Below, piece after piece: positions 9,230 to 21,489 of a stretch of 56,000 nt of DNA. The position numbers were made by a program, and so were the translations under genes. The notes under the pieces were generated by a model. It was not told the origin of the DNA, did not search any database, and worked only from the letters and a program-made list of their open reading frames with translations. Source of the stretch: Psychrobacillus antarcticus. GTDB lineage: Bacteria; Bacillota; Bacilli; Bacillales_A; Planococcaceae. The stretch lies in contig NZ_JAIZDB010000031.1 of assembly GCF_029533155.1 (NCBI RefSeq), forward strand, positions 1-56,000, read 5' to 3'. Positions within the stretch are counted from its first letter, which is position 1; every line of letters begins with the position of its first letter.

Positions 9230-9258
9230 TTGAAACAAACTCACCATTTCGTTAGAAT
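9230..9258 (+). promoter_or_regulatory. SigA promoter of metG
   Basis: TTGAAA (9230-9235), a 17-bp spacer, and TAGAAT (9253-9258). It lies about 40 bases ahead of the TTG start codon. Confidence 0.6.
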
Positions 9259-9260
9259 AA

Positions 9261-11252
<1,992 letters not shown>

Positions 11253-11259
11253 AATTTAT

Positions 11260-11295
11260 AATAGACCTGTCATATTATGGACAGGTCTTTTTATT
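11260..11295 (+). terminator. Terminator after metG
   Basis: GACCTGTC pairs with GACAGGTC around an 8-base loop, followed by TTTTTATTT. Confidence 0.85.
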
Positions 11296-11438
11296 TCAAA
11301 CAATATTTTTGAATACTATTCAAAAATATTATTTATTGCTTTAATCTTCATTATAATAGAGTAAACTCAATTTAAGTATTCGTAAAATAGTATTGAAAAA
11401 AAGTTAATATACCTAATTAATGGTAAGGAGAAGATGGA

Positions 11439-12209
11439 ATGTTTATTGATACACATGTGCATTTAAATGCAGATCAATACGAGGAAGATTTACAGGAAGT
11501 AATTAATCGTGCGTTAGAAGCTAAAGTAAACAAAATGGTCGTTATTGGATTCGATCGTGTCACAATTGAAAGAGCTATGAAGTTAATCGAGGAGTATTCT
11601 TTTATCTATGCAGTAGTTGGATGGCATCCCGTAGACGCAATAGATTGTACGGAAGAAGATTTGAAATGGATTGAAAGTCTTGCTGCACATGAAAAGGTAG
11701 TAGGTATAGGGGAAATGGGGCTAGATTATCATTGGGACAAGTCTCCTAAAGATGTTCAACAAGTATTGTTTAGAAAACAAATACGTTTAGCTCAAAAGGT
11801 GAATTTGCCGATTATTATCCATAATCGAGATGCAACCGAAGATGTAATTCGTATTTTACAAGAGGAAGAGGCACATCTTACAGGTGGTATCATGCATTGT
11901 TATGGAGGAAGTGTTGAAACAGCAAAACAATGTATAGAGATGAATTTTATGATTTCACTTGGAGGACCTGTAACATTTAAAAATGCCAAAAAACCAAAAG
12001 AAGTAGCAACAGAAATTCCATTAGAGTATTTGTTGATCGAAACAGATGCACCTTATTTAGCTCCACACCCACATCGAGGAAAAAGAAACGAGCCTGCATT
12101 TGTGACACTTGTTGCAGAAGAAATAGCTCGTCTAAAAGGAATTACAGTAGAAGAAGTGGCAGAAGCAACAACTAAAAATGCAGAAATTTTCTTTCAACTA
12201 GCGGAATAA
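11439..12209 (+). CDS. tatD: TatD-family metal-dependent DNase (YabD)
   Basis: A 256-residue TIM-barrel hydrolase of the TatD family (3'-5' exonuclease / D-aminoacyl-tRNA deacylase activities are reported in the family). Metal ligands are visible: His6 and His8 (DTHVHLN), the Glu of GEMGLDYH, His in IIIHNRD, His in GGIMHCYGG, and Asp in IETDAPYLAPHPHRG. The ATG follows AAGGAGAAG. The position after metG matches B. subtilis yabD. Confidence 0.93.
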   Translation: MFIDTHVHLNADQYEEDLQEVINRALEAKVNKMVVIGFDRVTIERAMKLIEEYSFIYAVVGWHPVDAIDCTEEDLKWIESLAAHEKVVGIGEMGLDYHWDKSPKDVQQVLFRKQIRLAQKVNLPIIIHNRDATEDVIRILQEEEAHLTGGIMHCYGGSVETAKQCIEMNFMISLGGPVTFKNAKKPKEVATEIPLEYLLIETDAPYLAPHPHRGKRNEPAFVTLVAEEIARLKGITVEEVAEATTKNAEIFFQLAE

Positions 12210-12269
12210 ATATGGATATTAAAGAGGGATGTATTTTACATTCTTAAATCTTTGAAGAAATCTAATCGG

Positions 12270-12298
12270 TTGACAAGCTCTTTGGGAGTCTATATAAT
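12270..12298 (+). promoter_or_regulatory. Consensus SigA promoter of yabE
   Basis: TTGACA (12270-12275), exactly 17 bp, TATAAT (12293-12298): a full match to the vegetative consensus, 28 bases before the yabE start codon. Confidence 0.82.
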
Positions 12299-12326
12299 CA
12301 CTTCAGTGAACAAGGAGGCGTTTTTC

Positions 12327-13538
12327 ATGTCAAATAATTCCATGAAAAACCTGTTCTTAAATTCATTGAGGAGCAAGCAAACCTTAGTAAATGTAGTATC
12401 TTTACTATTGTTTCTTGCGGTGGTTTCTTTCGTTTTATTCGAAGGAACAAAGAAAACTGTTGCTTTAACAGTTGATGGCGAACAACAAGAGATATTAACG
12501 CATGCAAATACAGTTGGAGAACTATTAAAGGACCATCAAATAGTAGTAGCCAATCAAGACTTTTTAAATCCCTCAGTGAACACATCAATCGAAAATAATT
12601 TATCGATTGAGTGGGAGCAGGCAAGACAAATAAAAATCTCAGTAGATGGAGAAATTCAAACACTTACAACTACTGATGACTTAGTTTCAGAAGTACTCGC
12701 AAAGGCGAATGTTGCAGTTACTGAACATGATGCTATAACACCTGCTGCAGATGCAGAGGTTGGACCAGAAAACAATATTGTCATTGATAAAGCATTTGAA
12801 GTAACGCTTTTAGATGGTGTTGAAGAGAAGAAGGTATGGTCCACTTCGAATACGGTCGCTGACTTTTTAAAACAATATAACATTCAATTGAATGAATTCG
12901 ACCGAGTAGAACAGAAAATGGATGAATTAGTAGTCCCCAATTCTGAAATACAAATAGTGCGAGTAGAAAAGGTCACCGATGTAGTTGAGGAAGCAACAAA
13001 CTTTGCAGTAGAAACGAAAAAAGAAGACTCGCTACTAAAAGGGAAAGAAAAAGTAGTACAAAATGGTGTCAATGGAACTGTGTCACGGACATATGAAGTA
13101 GTGAAAGAAAATGGTCAAGAGCTTTCTCGTAATATGGTGAGCGAGAAGATGATAAAAGAACCAACTAAAAAAGTAGTGGCAGTCGGAACAAAAGTCGTGA
13201 CTGCTAGTGTTTCGCGTGGGACAAATGTATCAGCTGCTCCATCCGGAGGCAAAGAATTTTATGTTACTGCGACAGCTTATACGGCTTTTTGCAATGGATG
13301 TTCTGGTATAACAGCTACGGGTATTAATTTGAAGTCTAATCCTGATTTAAAAGTTATCGCTGTAGATCCTGATGTTATTCCACTAGGTTCAAAAGTATGG
13401 GTAGAAGGCTATGGTTACGCGGTAGCTGGCGATACTGGTGGAGCTATCAATGGGAATAAGATTGACCTATTCATGCCTTCTAAATCGCAGGCATATGACT
13501 TCGGTCGCAAAAAAGTACGTATTAAAGTCTTGAACTAA
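12327..13538 (+). CDS. yabE: YabE-like cell-wall protein (DUF348-G5-3D)
   Basis: A 403-residue secreted or membrane-anchored protein related to the Rpf/Sps cell-wall hydrolases. After a signal/anchor helix (~22-42, LVNVVSLLLFLAVVSFVLF) come DUF348 repeats (~50-220), a G5 domain (~230-300) and a C-terminal 3D domain with the catalytic aspartates in AVDPDVIPLGSKVWVEG and GDTGGAINGNKIDLF. The start at 12327 follows AAGGAGG. YabE of B. subtilis has been linked to peptidoglycan remodelling and is slightly longer. The lytic specificity is inferred. Confidence 0.9.
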   Translation: MSNNSMKNLFLNSLRSKQTLVNVVSLLLFLAVVSFVLFEGTKKTVALTVDGEQQEILTHANTVGELLKDHQIVVANQDFLNPSVNTSIENNLSIEWEQARQIKISVDGEIQTLTTTDDLVSEVLAKANVAVTEHDAITPAADAEVGPENNIVIDKAFEVTLLDGVEEKKVWSTSNTVADFLKQYNIQLNEFDRVEQKMDELVVPNSEIQIVRVEKVTDVVEEATNFAVETKKEDSLLKGKEKVVQNGVNGTVSRTYEVVKENGQELSRNMVSEKMIKEPTKKVVAVGTKVVTASVSRGTNVSAAPSGGKEFYVTATAYTAFCNGCSGITATGINLKSNPDLKVIAVDPDVIPLGSKVWVEGYGYAVAGDTGGAINGNKIDLFMPSKSQAYDFGRKKVRIKVLN

Positions 13539-13547
13539 TTAATAATA

Positions 13548-13580
13548 GCTGTCCCTTTCGTTGATTGGGAGAGCTTTTTT
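13548..13580 (+). terminator. Probable terminator after yabE
   Basis: AGCTGTCCC pairs with GGGAGAGCT (one mismatch) around an 11-base loop, followed by TTTTTT. Confidence 0.65.
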
Positions 13581-13624
13581 GCGTTATGATAGATATAGCA
13601 GAAAGACAGAAAAGAGGAAAACGG

Positions 13625-14185
13625 TTGCAAATAAAAGAAATAATAGTTGTGGAAGGAAAAGATGATACAACAGCTATAAAACGTGCGGTAGAGGCGGATA
13701 CTATTGAAACGAATGGGTCTGCCATTTCTAAAGAAACACTTATGAAGATAAAGCATGCTCAGGAAAAACGAGGAGTTATTGTTTTTACTGACCCAGATTA
13801 TCCGGGAAGACGTATCCGTGCTATTATCGAAGAGCAGGTTCCAGGTGTGAAGCACGCATTTTTATCCAAAGAAAAAACGATTGCAAAAAATGGAAAAGGC
13901 TTAGGGGTTGAACATGCAAAAGACGAAGATATTCGTACTGCTCTTATAAATGTATATACCCCAAAATCAGGTGAAGAAACGTTTTCTGCAATACCACTTT
14001 CGATATTAATTGATGGACAACTTATAGGTCATCCCCATTCGAAGGAAAGAAGAACAAAATTGGGAGAATTATTAAAAATTGGATACACTAATGGAAAGCA
14101 GCTACAGAAACGACTATCTATTTTTCAAATTAGTCAACAGCAGGTGGAAGAAGCGATTGCACAACTCAATATGGAGGAAAAATAA
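13625..14185 (+). CDS. rnmV: Ribonuclease M5
   Basis: Matures 5S rRNA precursors. The 186-residue protein has a Toprim domain with EGKDD (~9-13, catalytic Glu) and FTDPDYPG (~58-65), and a C-terminal RNA-binding part. I chose the TTG at 13625 because AGAGG lies 7 bases upstream and the product starts LQIKEIIVVEG as in the family; upstream in-frame ATG 13586 would add 13 residues. It is followed 3 bases later by rsmA, with which it is probably cotranscribed. Confidence 0.93.
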   Translation: MQIKEIIVVEGKDDTTAIKRAVEADTIETNGSAISKETLMKIKHAQEKRGVIVFTDPDYPGRRIRAIIEEQVPGVKHAFLSKEKTIAKNGKGLGVEHAKDEDIRTALINVYTPKSGEETFSAIPLSILIDGQLIGHPHSKERRTKLGELLKIGYTNGKQLQKRLSIFQISQQQVEEAIAQLNMEEK

Positions 14186-15067
<882 letters not shown>

Positions 15068-15168
15068 TCCTACTTGTTACAAAATAAGTAATATTTATAA
15101 AATAAATAAGTATACAAAACAAATAAAAACGTTGACAACTATATATAATGATTGTTAAAATATTTTGT

Positions 15169-15197
15169 TTGACAAATTTATAAAACGGTGGTAAGAT
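15169..15197 (+). promoter_or_regulatory. SigA promoter of veg
   Basis: TTGACA (15169-15174), 17 bp, TAAGAT (15192-15197), 24 bases before the ATG. A second TTGACA at 15132-15137 has a weaker -10 (TTAAAA at 17 bp). The surrounding sequence is strongly AT-rich, like a strong promoter with an UP region; B. subtilis veg also has a very strong vegetative promoter. Confidence 0.75.
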
Positions 15198-15221
15198 AGT
15201 ATTCAGTGAGGTGTATGCGAA

Positions 15222-15485
15222 ATGCCAAAAACTTTAGCTGATATTAAAAAGTCATTAGATCATCATTTAGGCAAACGTTTGCAATTAAAAGCAAACGGAG
15301 GACGTAAGAAAACAATTGAGCGTGCGGGTGTACTTAGAGAGACATATCATGCAGTATTTGTTATCGATCTGGATCAAGATGAAAATTCTTTTGAACGTGT
15401 ATCTTATAGTTATGCAGATGTTTTGACCGAAGCTGTAGAAATCACTATTTTTGACGAAGCAAATAACTTAATAGTTGTAAAATGA
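15222..15485 (+). CDS. veg: Veg protein
   Basis: An 87-residue small cytosolic protein of the Veg family. In B. subtilis Veg stimulates biofilm matrix gene expression, acting through SinR. The family hallmarks [15 protein letters not shown] and the [13 protein letters not shown] stretch are visible. GTGAGGTG precedes the start. Monocistronic: its own strong promoter and terminator flank it. Confidence 0.95.
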   Translation: MPKTLADIKKSLDHHLGKRLQLKANGGRKKTIERAGVLRETYHAVFVIDLDQDENSFERVSYSYADVLTEAVEITIFDEANNLIVVK

Positions 15486-15511
15486 TTTTTTAGAACTTAT
15501 TTTTATAATTT

Positions 15512-15556
15512 AAAAACCCCTTTTCTTTTTTTATGGAAAAGGGGTTTTCTTTTTGT
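15512..15556 (+). terminator. Terminator after veg
   Basis: AAAACCCCTTTTC pairs with GGAAAAGGGGTTTT around a T-rich loop, followed by CTTTTTG. Confidence 0.88.
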
Positions 15557-15603
15557 TTACGGACATACTATAAAAGCTAGTTGTTCCAAAGGAGGATTCA
15601 CCT

Positions 15604-15777
15604 ATGGCTAGAAAAGGGATAATGTCTAAAGAATTAAAAGAAGAGATAGCCAAAGATCTTGGATTTTATGATGTAGTCAAAACCGAAGGCTGGGGAGGAA
15701 TTAAATCCCGTGATGCTGGTAATATGGTCAAGCGAGCAATTGAAATGGCTGAGCAGCAAACGAAATCACCAAAGTAA
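15604..15777 (+). CDS. sspF: Small acid-soluble spore protein, alpha/beta type (SspF)
   Basis: A 57-residue alpha/beta-type SASP that coats forespore DNA and protects it from damage. It matches SspF over almost the whole length: [19 protein letters not shown] (5-23), the GWGGI segment and the helix [18 protein letters not shown] strong ribosome site AAAGGAGG lies 9 bases before the ATG. A CATACTA at 15564-15570 fits the SigG -10, but no good -35 is present at the right distance. The position between veg and ispE is conserved. Confidence 0.95.
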   Translation: MARKGIMSKELKEEIAKDLGFYDVVKTEGWGGIKSRDAGNMVKRAIEMAEQQTKSPK

Positions 15778-15846
15778 ATAAGCATGTACCATAATTGTTA
15801 AACGACGAATGCACACGAGAAAAAAACTAAAGAACAACTAGCGTAT

Positions 15847-15876
15847 AGAAAAGGCGGAGCAATCCGTCTTTTCTTG
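15847..15876 (+). terminator. Terminator after sspF
   Basis: AGAAAAGGCGGA pairs with TCCGTCTTTTCT (one wobble) around a GCAA tetraloop, followed by TGT; a short hairpin about 70 bp after the sspF stop. Confidence 0.7.
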
Positions 15877-15941
15877 TGCCAAGAACTCAGTATCTAGGAT
15901 TTTGAAGAATAAAATCTATCAAACTAATAATACATAACACT

Positions 15942-16066
15942 ACTCATTTCCGTTTCAGGAGCGTCACTAAAAATTCACTCGGTAATAATATAGCAAAACG
16001 TCTGTCCAAAGCCCTTCGAAAACGATAACAACAGGTTTTGAGCTTAAGGGACTGCCCGGTTTTTCT
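15942..16066 (+). repeat. Short dispersed repeat, copy C (hairpin lost)
   Basis: The tail module is present (CGGTAATAATATAGCAAAAC, then GTCTGTCCAAAGCCCTTCGAAAAC and GGACTGCCCGGTTTTTCTT), but the long hairpin is missing; only a GTCAC remnant remains before it. CGTTTCAG at 15951-15958 corresponds to an internal part of copy B, so this looks like an internal-deletion derivative of the long element. Confidence 0.75.
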
Positions 16067-16235
16067 TATCCATGTTCTTTGTGGGATGATAAAAGAAGTA
16101 ATCTCATAGATTTCTAAAATGCTCTGCTTCTAATCTGTTTTTTTTACCAAGTATGGAAGCTGAATCTCACTTCCGCATTCCTTATGCACTGTGTTAAAAT
16201 AGGTGACAACATATTTGGGGAAAGGAGCAGATGAA

Positions 16236-17102
16236 ATGTATTACGTAAAAGCACCTGCTAAAATAAATTTAACACTAGATGTACTACATAAACGCCCGGA
16301 CGGTTACCATGAAGTCGAAATGATCATGACAACAGTGGATTTAGCAGACCGTATAGGATTAGAGGTAAGAGAAGACGGAGCAATACATATATTATCTGTG
16401 GACCGCTTCGTACCAAACGATCATCGGAATCTTGCGTATCAAGCGGCAAAGATTCTAAAAGACATGTATCGAGTGAAAAAGGGAGTTTCTATCACAATTG
16501 AAAAGAATATTCCTGTAGCGGCTGGACTAGCTGGCGGTAGCAGTGACGCAGCGGCCACGTTAAAAGGGCTAAATGTTATTTGGGAATTAGGCCTTTCTTT
16601 AGATGAACTTGCTGAAATAGGCACTAAAATAGGTTCGGACGTACCATTTTGTGTGTACGGCGGAACTGCTTTAGCAACAGGTAGAGGGGAGAGGATACAA
16701 GAACTTCCTTCTCCAGCCAATTGTTGGATCATCCTTGCGAAGCCAATACTGGGAGTATCGACTGCGGATATATACGGTAGCCTAAAGGTAAATGAAATAA
16801 AACATCCAAACACTGCTCAAATGATTCAATCTATTCAACAGAAGGACTTTGATCTAATGTGCGCTTCTGTCGGCAATGTGTTGGAGGATGTTACACTCAA
16901 GCTATACCCAGAGGTTGCTGGTTTAAAAGATCAAATGAAAAAATTTGGAGCTGATGCTGTATTAATGAGCGGAAGTGGTCCAACGGTGTTTGGTATAGTC
17001 GATCATGAGACAAGAGTCCAAAGAATTTACAATGGTCTTCGTGGATTCTGCGACGAGGTATATGCAGTTCGTTTAATGGGTGATCGGGAACCACTTGCTT
17101 AA
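16236..17102 (+). CDS. ispE: 4-diphosphocytidyl-2-C-methyl-D-erythritol kinase
   Basis: A GHMP kinase of the MEP isoprenoid pathway (CDP-ME to CDP-ME-2-phosphate, ATP-dependent). The 288-residue protein starts [20 protein letters not shown] and carries the ATP motif [17 protein letters not shown] (~91-107) and the C-terminal [12 protein letters not shown] chose ATG 16236 (AAAGGAG eight bases upstream) over the GTG at 16203. It precedes purR, as in B. subtilis. Confidence 0.96.
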   Translation: MYYVKAPAKINLTLDVLHKRPDGYHEVEMIMTTVDLADRIGLEVREDGAIHILSVDRFVPNDHRNLAYQAAKILKDMYRVKKGVSITIEKNIPVAAGLAGGSSDAAATLKGLNVIWELGLSLDELAEIGTKIGSDVPFCVYGGTALATGRGERIQELPSPANCWIILAKPILGVSTADIYGSLKVNEIKHPNTAQMIQSIQQKDFDLMCASVGNVLEDVTLKLYPEVAGLKDQMKKFGADAVLMSGSGPTVFGIVDHETRVQRIYNGLRGFCDEVYAVRLMGDREPLA

Positions 17103-17157
17103 ATCCGGATGTTTGTGGTAAGTTTTCTATAAAACATTCGTCTTTGGAGGTGAAAGT

Positions 17158-18009
17158 ATGAAATGGAAAAGAAGTGAACGGCTTGTAGATATGACTCACT
17201 ATCTAATGGAGCATCCGCATAAATTAATCTCTTTGACGTTCTTTGCTTCTTTATATCAATCTGCTAAATCTTCCATCAGTGAGGATTTAACTATTGTGAA
17301 AGAAACATTTGAAGAAAGAGGCAGAGGTTTACTTGTTACTGTTCCAGGAGCAGCGGGAGGAGTCAAATTCATCCCTACAATGACTGGGGAAGATGCCTTA
17401 CAAATAGCAGAAGATTTAATGGCGCAGCTTTCTAAAGTAGATCGTTTATTACCTGGCGGCTATTTGTATATGACGGACCTGTTAGGAAACCCATCCCTGA
17501 TGAATAAAGTCGGGAAAGTATTCGCATCCGCATTTGCTCATGCAAAAATTGATGCCATTATGACGGTTGCTACAAAAGGTATACCAATTGCACATGCTAT
17601 AGCTAGACATTTAAATGTCCCTGTAGTCATTGTACGTAGAGATAGTAAAGTAACAGAGGGTCCAACCGTAAGTATAAACTATGTATCGGGCTCGGCACGA
17701 CGTATTCAAACGATGGTTCTTTCTAAAAGAAGTATGGAAAAAGGACGACGCGTTTTAATCACCGATGACTTCATGAAAGTCGGCGGAACGATTAATGGGA
17801 TGAAGAGTTTATTAGAGGAATTCAATTGTGAGTTAGCTGGAATTGCTGTACTAGTAGAAGCAGAACACCAAGGGGAGCAATTAGTTGATGATTATATATC
17901 TTTAGTTAAGCTTCACGAGGTCAATGAAAAAGATGGTACAATTGCTTTAACACAGGGAAGTTACTTTGAGAAAGGTGGAAAACTAGATGAAAGCAGTATC
18001 AACAAATAA
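17158..18009 (+). CDS. purR: Purine operon repressor PurR
   Basis: Represses purine biosynthesis genes; PRPP relieves binding. The 283-residue protein has an N-terminal winged-helix domain (~1-75, [16 protein letters not shown]) and a phosphoribosyltransferase-like domain with the PRPP loop [16 protein letters not shown] (~197-212). The ATG follows GGAGGTGAAAGT. It overlaps ridA by 23 bases, so the two are probably coupled. Confidence 0.96.
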   Translation: MKWKRSERLVDMTHYLMEHPHKLISLTFFASLYQSAKSSISEDLTIVKETFEERGRGLLVTVPGAAGGVKFIPTMTGEDALQIAEDLMAQLSKVDRLLPGGYLYMTDLLGNPSLMNKVGKVFASAFAHAKIDAIMTVATKGIPIAHAIARHLNVPVVIVRRDSKVTEGPTVSINYVSGSARRIQTMVLSKRSMEKGRRVLITDDFMKVGGTINGMKSLLEEFNCELAGIAVLVEAEHQGEQLVDDYISLVKLHEVNEKDGTIALTQGSYFEKGGKLDESSINK

Positions 18010-18358
18010 TGCACCTGCAGCAATCGGTCCTTATGTACAAGGAATGATTGTGAATGGAATGTTTTACAGTTCAGGTCAAATCCCATTAACTTCTGCAGGA
18101 GAAGTAGTGGAAGGCTCTATTGCAGATCAAACTGCACAGGTTTTTGCTAATTTAGAGGCAGTATTGACAGAAGCCGGTTCATCTTTATCTCAAGTAGTAA
18201 AAACATTAGTCTTTTTAAAAGACATGAATGATTTCGCTGAATTTAACGAAGCTTATGATAAATATTTTGGTGGCCACAAGCCTGCACGTTCTGCGGTAGA
18301 AGTTGCAAGACTGCCAAAAGATGTAAAGGTAGAAATTGAAGTAATTGCAGTAGTGTAA
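17987..18358 (+). CDS. ridA: RidA family enamine/imine deaminase (YabJ)
   Basis: A 123-residue cytosolic trimer-forming deaminase that removes reactive 2-aminoacrylate-type intermediates; in B. subtilis YabJ also affects purine regulation. Conserved motifs are [23 protein letters not shown] and the catalytic Arg in [13 protein letters not shown] (~104). The start lies inside purR after AAAGGTGG. A terminator follows. Confidence 0.95.
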   Translation: MKAVSTNNAPAAIGPYVQGMIVNGMFYSSGQIPLTSAGEVVEGSIADQTAQVFANLEAVLTEAGSSLSQVVKTLVFLKDMNDFAEFNEAYDKYFGGHKPARSAVEVARLPKDVKVEIEVIAVV

Positions 18359-18365
18359 TAGTTAG

Positions 18366-18400
18366 GCTAAAGGTATTTTCTTCGGAGAATACCTTTTTTT
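18366..18400 (+). terminator. Terminator after ridA
   Basis: AAAGGTATTTTC pairs with GAATACCTTT around TTCGGA, followed by TTTTGTTTG. Confidence 0.82.
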
Positions 18401-18452
18401 GTTTGTCTGCAGCATTAATTATTTAAAATATTTAAAATATTATCCTCTGAAA

Positions 18453-18481
18453 GAAGGATTTAAGAAGTTTTTGTGGAATAA
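18453..18481 (+). promoter_or_regulatory. SigH promoter of spoVG
   Basis: GAAGGATTT (18453-18461) fits the SigH -35 (RNAGGAWWW) and GTGGAATAA (18473-18481) fits the -10 (RNNGAATWW), with 11 bp between them. Upstream lies an AT-only block (18412-18441, AATTATTTAAAATATTTAAA and on) like the AbrB-bound region of B. subtilis spoVG. Confidence 0.8.
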
Positions 18482-18526
18482 CAAATAAATAGAGATATTT
18501 GTAACTAATAAAAGGGTGGTGAGAGA

Positions 18527-18814
18527 ATGGAAGTAACAGATGTAAGATTACGTAAAGTAGTTACTGATGGCCGTATGCGGGCGATCGCTTCCATTACGTT
18601 TGACAACGAGTTTGTTGTGCATGATATTCGAGTAATAGATGGAAATAATGGCTTGTTTGTAGCTATGCCTAGTAAAAGAACGACAGAAGGCGAATTTAGA
18701 GATATTGCTCATCCAATAAGCGTTGGAACGCGTACCAAAATTCAAGACGCTATCCTTTATGCCTATCATTTAAGTAGTGAGGTTGAAGAAAAAATCGGAG
18801 AGCCAACTGTATAA
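18527..18814 (+). CDS. spoVG: SpoVG, RNA/DNA-binding regulator
   Basis: A 95-residue site-specific nucleic-acid-binding protein acting in asymmetric division and stationary-phase control. The sequence [11 protein letters not shown]...[20 protein letters not shown] is the family signature; the C-terminal helix is short. AAGGGTGGTGAG precedes the start. The SigH promoter and AT-rich AbrB-like region upstream match its known control, and abrB itself is at 8679-8954. Confidence 0.96.
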   Translation: MEVTDVRLRKVVTDGRMRAIASITFDNEFVVHDIRVIDGNNGLFVAMPSKRTTEGEFRDIAHPISVGTRTKIQDAILYAYHLSSEVEEKIGEPTV

Positions 18815-18823
18815 TTAGAAAGT

Positions 18824-18857
18824 AAAAACCATTTCTTTAAGAGGAATGGTTTTTTGT
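18824..18857 (+). terminator. Terminator after spoVG
   Basis: AAAAACCATTTCTTTAAGAGGAATGGTTTTTTG forms a hairpin (AAAACCATTTCT with GGAATGGTTTT) with a T-run. Confidence 0.82.
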
Positions 18858-18992
18858 TGTCTAATAAAAATAGAAACAATCAAAAAGTTTGGTTTTCGTT
18901 CAATATTAGAAAAACAACGACAATTTAACCGATTCTTCAAGAAAATATACTATATTACTTGTTTTTCCATGTATTTGTCAAGAGATATTTCC

Positions 18993-19021
18993 TTGAAATC
19001 TCGCTTCATTTCGGCTATAGT
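18993..19021 (+). promoter_or_regulatory. SigA promoter of glmU
   Basis: TTGAAA (18993-18998), 17 bp, TATAGT (19016-19021), 38 bases before the glmU ATG. Confidence 0.68.
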
Positions 19022-19059
19022 CAAAAGAGTAAATTAGCCCACTGGAGGGAAATTGAAAA

Positions 19060-20430
19060 ATGACAAATACTTATGCGGTTGTATTAGCTGCGGGTAAAGG
19101 TACACGTATGAAGTCTAGTTTATATAAAGTGTTACATCCTGTGTGTGGGAAGCCGATGGTAGAACATGTTGTAGCAAACTTGGAACAGCTTGGTGTGGAA
19201 AAAATCGTTACAATCGTAGGACACGGTGCAGAAAATGTACAACGTGGACTGGGAACGAGAAGCGAGTATGCTCTTCAAGAACAACAGTTAGGAACAGCTC
19301 ATGCCGTTTTACAGGCTGAAGAAGTGCTGAAAAATCTAACTGGAACGACAATTGTAATCTGTGGAGATACCCCGCTTATCACGCCAGAAACAATGAAAGA
19401 TTTGTTAGAGCACCATAACTCAACGGGAGCAAAAGCGACAATATTAACCGCGATTGCAGAAAATCCAACTGGTTATGGTAGAGTTATTCGTTCTGCCGAT
19501 GGTAATGTTCAAAGTATTGTAGAACAAAAAGATGCTTCTACAGAGGAACAACTTGTACGTGAGATTAACTCTGGAACATACTGTTTCGACAACGAAGCAC
19601 TATTTAAATCACTTAAGTTAGTGAATAATAATAATGCACAAGGCGAGTATTACTTGCCGGATGTTATTGAAATCTTACAAAAAGATAATGAAGTTATCTC
19701 TGCGTATGCTGCAAAGGACTTCGAAGAAATTTTAGGTGTGAATGATCGTATCGCTTTATCACAAGCAGAAGAAACAATGCGTTTCCGAATTGCAAGGCAC
19801 CATATGCGTGAAGGGGTCACAATCATTGATCCTAGAAATACATACATCAGTAGTGAAGCTGTTATTGGAGCAGATACAGTTATTCAACCTGGAGTTATCA
19901 TTGAAGGAAAAACAACAATTGGCATGAACTGTACAATTGGACCGAATAGTCACATTGTATCTAGTGTTATTGGTGATGAAACAACTATACACTCGTCTGT
20001 GGTGTTATCTAGTGAAGTTGGAGACCATACGTCTATTGGTCCGTTTGCCCATATTCGTCCTCAATCTGATGTTGGAGACGACGTGAAAATCGGTAATTTT
20101 GTAGAAGTGAAAAAATCCACAATAGGCAATGGAAGTAAAGTCTCTCATTTAAGCTATATGGGTGATGCTTCGATTGGAACTAACGTCAATGTTGGTTGTG
20201 GAACAATAACAGTGAATTACGATGGAAAAAATAAATTTATTACCACGATTGAAGACGATGCATTTATCGGTTGTAATTCTAACTTAATAGCACCAGTAAC
20301 CATTGGCAAAAAAGCTTACGTGGCAGCTGGGTCAACTATTACAAAGGATGTACCTGGTGAAGCCCTTGCAATTGCAAGAGCAAGACAAGAGAACAAAGAC
20401 GGCTACGTAAACAAACTAAATATAAAATAA
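19060..20430 (+). CDS. glmU: Bifunctional UDP-GlcNAc pyrophosphorylase / GlcN-1-P acetyltransferase
   Basis: Makes UDP-GlcNAc for peptidoglycan and teichoic acids. The 456-residue protein has the N-terminal nucleotidyltransferase motif [11 protein letters not shown] (~9-19) and a C-terminal left-handed beta-helix of hexapeptide repeats from about residue 250 ([15 protein letters not shown]) with the acetyltransferase segment [12 protein letters not shown]. The ATG follows GGAGGG. With prs downstream by 22 bases, a conserved pair. Confidence 0.97.
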   Translation: MTNTYAVVLAAGKGTRMKSSLYKVLHPVCGKPMVEHVVANLEQLGVEKIVTIVGHGAENVQRGLGTRSEYALQEQQLGTAHAVLQAEEVLKNLTGTTIVICGDTPLITPETMKDLLEHHNSTGAKATILTAIAENPTGYGRVIRSADGNVQSIVEQKDASTEEQLVREINSGTYCFDNEALFKSLKLVNNNNAQGEYYLPDVIEILQKDNEVISAYAAKDFEEILGVNDRIALSQAEETMRFRIARHHMREGVTIIDPRNTYISSEAVIGADTVIQPGVIIEGKTTIGMNCTIGPNSHIVSSVIGDETTIHSSVVLSSEVGDHTSIGPFAHIRPQSDVGDDVKIGNFVEVKKSTIGNGSKVSHLSYMGDASIGTNVNVGCGTITVNYDGKNKFITTIEDDAFIGCNSNLIAPVTIGKKAYVAAGSTITKDVPGEALAIARARQENKDGYVNKLNIK

Positions 20431-20452
20431 CCCATTATCCAGGAGGATTATC

Positions 20453-21412
20453 ATGCCAGAACAATATGCAAATTCGAAGTTGAAAATATTTACCCTAAAT
20501 TCCAATAGGGAGTTAGCAGATCAAATCGCAAAAGAAGTAGGAGTACCTCTTGGTAAAAGTACAGTTACTAGATTTAGTGATGGGGAAGTACAGATCAATA
20601 TCGAAGAAAGTATTCGTGGATGCGACGTATTCATTGTTCAATCAACTTCAGGTCCTGTAAACGAACATCTTATGGAACTATTAATCATGCTCGACGCACT
20701 AAAACGTGCCTCAGCTCGTACAATTAGTGTAGTAATCCCTTATTACGGATATGCACGTCAAGACAGAAAAGCACGTGCTCGTGAACCAATCACAGCTAAA
20801 CTTGTAGCAGATCTTTTAACAACTGCAGGTGCAACTCGTGCAATCGTACTTGATCTACATGCTCCGCAAATTCAAGGATTCTTTAATATTCCAATCGATC
20901 ATTTAGTTGCAGCTCCAATTTTATCTGACTACTTCTTAGGTAAAAACTTTGACCCAGCAGAATTGGTAATCGTATCTCCTGACCACGGTGGTGTAACTCG
21001 TGCTCGCAAAATGGCGGATCGTCTAAAAGCACCAATCGCTATTATTGATAAACGTCGCCCTCGTCCAAATGTGGCAGAGGTCATGAATATTGTAGGTAAT
21101 GTAGAAGGAAAAACTGCTATCTTAATCGATGATATTATTGATACAGCTGGTACAATTACAATCGCAGCAGCGGCATTGATGGAAAGTGGAGCAAAAGAAG
21201 TGTATGCTTGTTGTACCCACCCAGTATTATCTGGTCCTGCAATTGAACGTATTGATAACTCGGTTATTAAAGAACTAATAATTACAAACTCTATTCAATT
21301 AGCTGAAGATAAAACGTCACCAAAAATTAAAGAATTATCTGTTGCTAAATTGTTAGGAGATGCAATTGTTCGAGTATTCGAAGAAAAGTCGGTTAGTACC
21401 TTATTTGATTGA
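20453..21412 (+). CDS. prs: Ribose-phosphate pyrophosphokinase
   Basis: Makes PRPP from ribose-5-phosphate and ATP for nucleotide, histidine and tryptophan synthesis; PRPP is also the PurR effector. The 319-residue protein has [31 protein letters not shown] (~137-154), DKRRPRPN and the PRPP loop [12 protein letters not shown] (~226-237). GGAGG precedes the ATG. Confidence 0.97.
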   Translation: MPEQYANSKLKIFTLNSNRELADQIAKEVGVPLGKSTVTRFSDGEVQINIEESIRGCDVFIVQSTSGPVNEHLMELLIMLDALKRASARTISVVIPYYGYARQDRKARAREPITAKLVADLLTTAGATRAIVLDLHAPQIQGFFNIPIDHLVAAPILSDYFLGKNFDPAELVIVSPDHGGVTRARKMADRLKAPIAIIDKRRPRPNVAEVMNIVGNVEGKTAILIDDIIDTAGTITIAAAALMESGAKEVYACCTHPVLSGPAIERIDNSVIKELIITNSIQLAEDKTSPKIKELSVAKLLGDAIVRVFEEKSVSTLFD

Positions 21413-21422
21413 TCTTTAAGAT

Positions 21423-21448
21423 GTTTGAACTTTCGTGAAGATGGGTAG
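21423..21448 (+). promoter_or_regulatory. SigB-type promoter of ctc
   Basis: GTTTGA (21423-21428), 14 bp, GGGTAG (21443-21448), one mismatch in each hexamer to the SigB consensus (GTTTAA, GGGWAW), with the same 14-bp spacing as I recall for the classic B. subtilis ctc promoter. It sits 42 bp before the ctc start. Confidence 0.65.
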
Positions 21449-21489
21449 TTATATCTATAGAATCAAAATTTGGAAGGATGAAGAATAAA

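Larger units (their letters stand above)
15781..16235. other. sspF-ispE spacer with repeat copy C
   Basis: About 455 bases without a supportable gene. It holds the sspF terminator, a short segment resembling the start of the long repeat (ACTCATTTCCGTTTCAG, 15942-15958), and a degraded copy of the repeat tail (15980-16061). The last 130 bases show no clear promoter for ispE. Confidence 0.7.

Noticed and set aside
15564-15570. Full SigG promoter for sspF
   Set aside because: CATACTA fits the -10, but no GHATR-like -35 is found 17-18 bp upstream; kept only as a remark in the sspF entry.
18846-19037. A 63-codon open frame between spoVG and glmU
   Set aside because: Begins inside the spoVG terminator, spans the glmU promoter, and has no good ribosome site.
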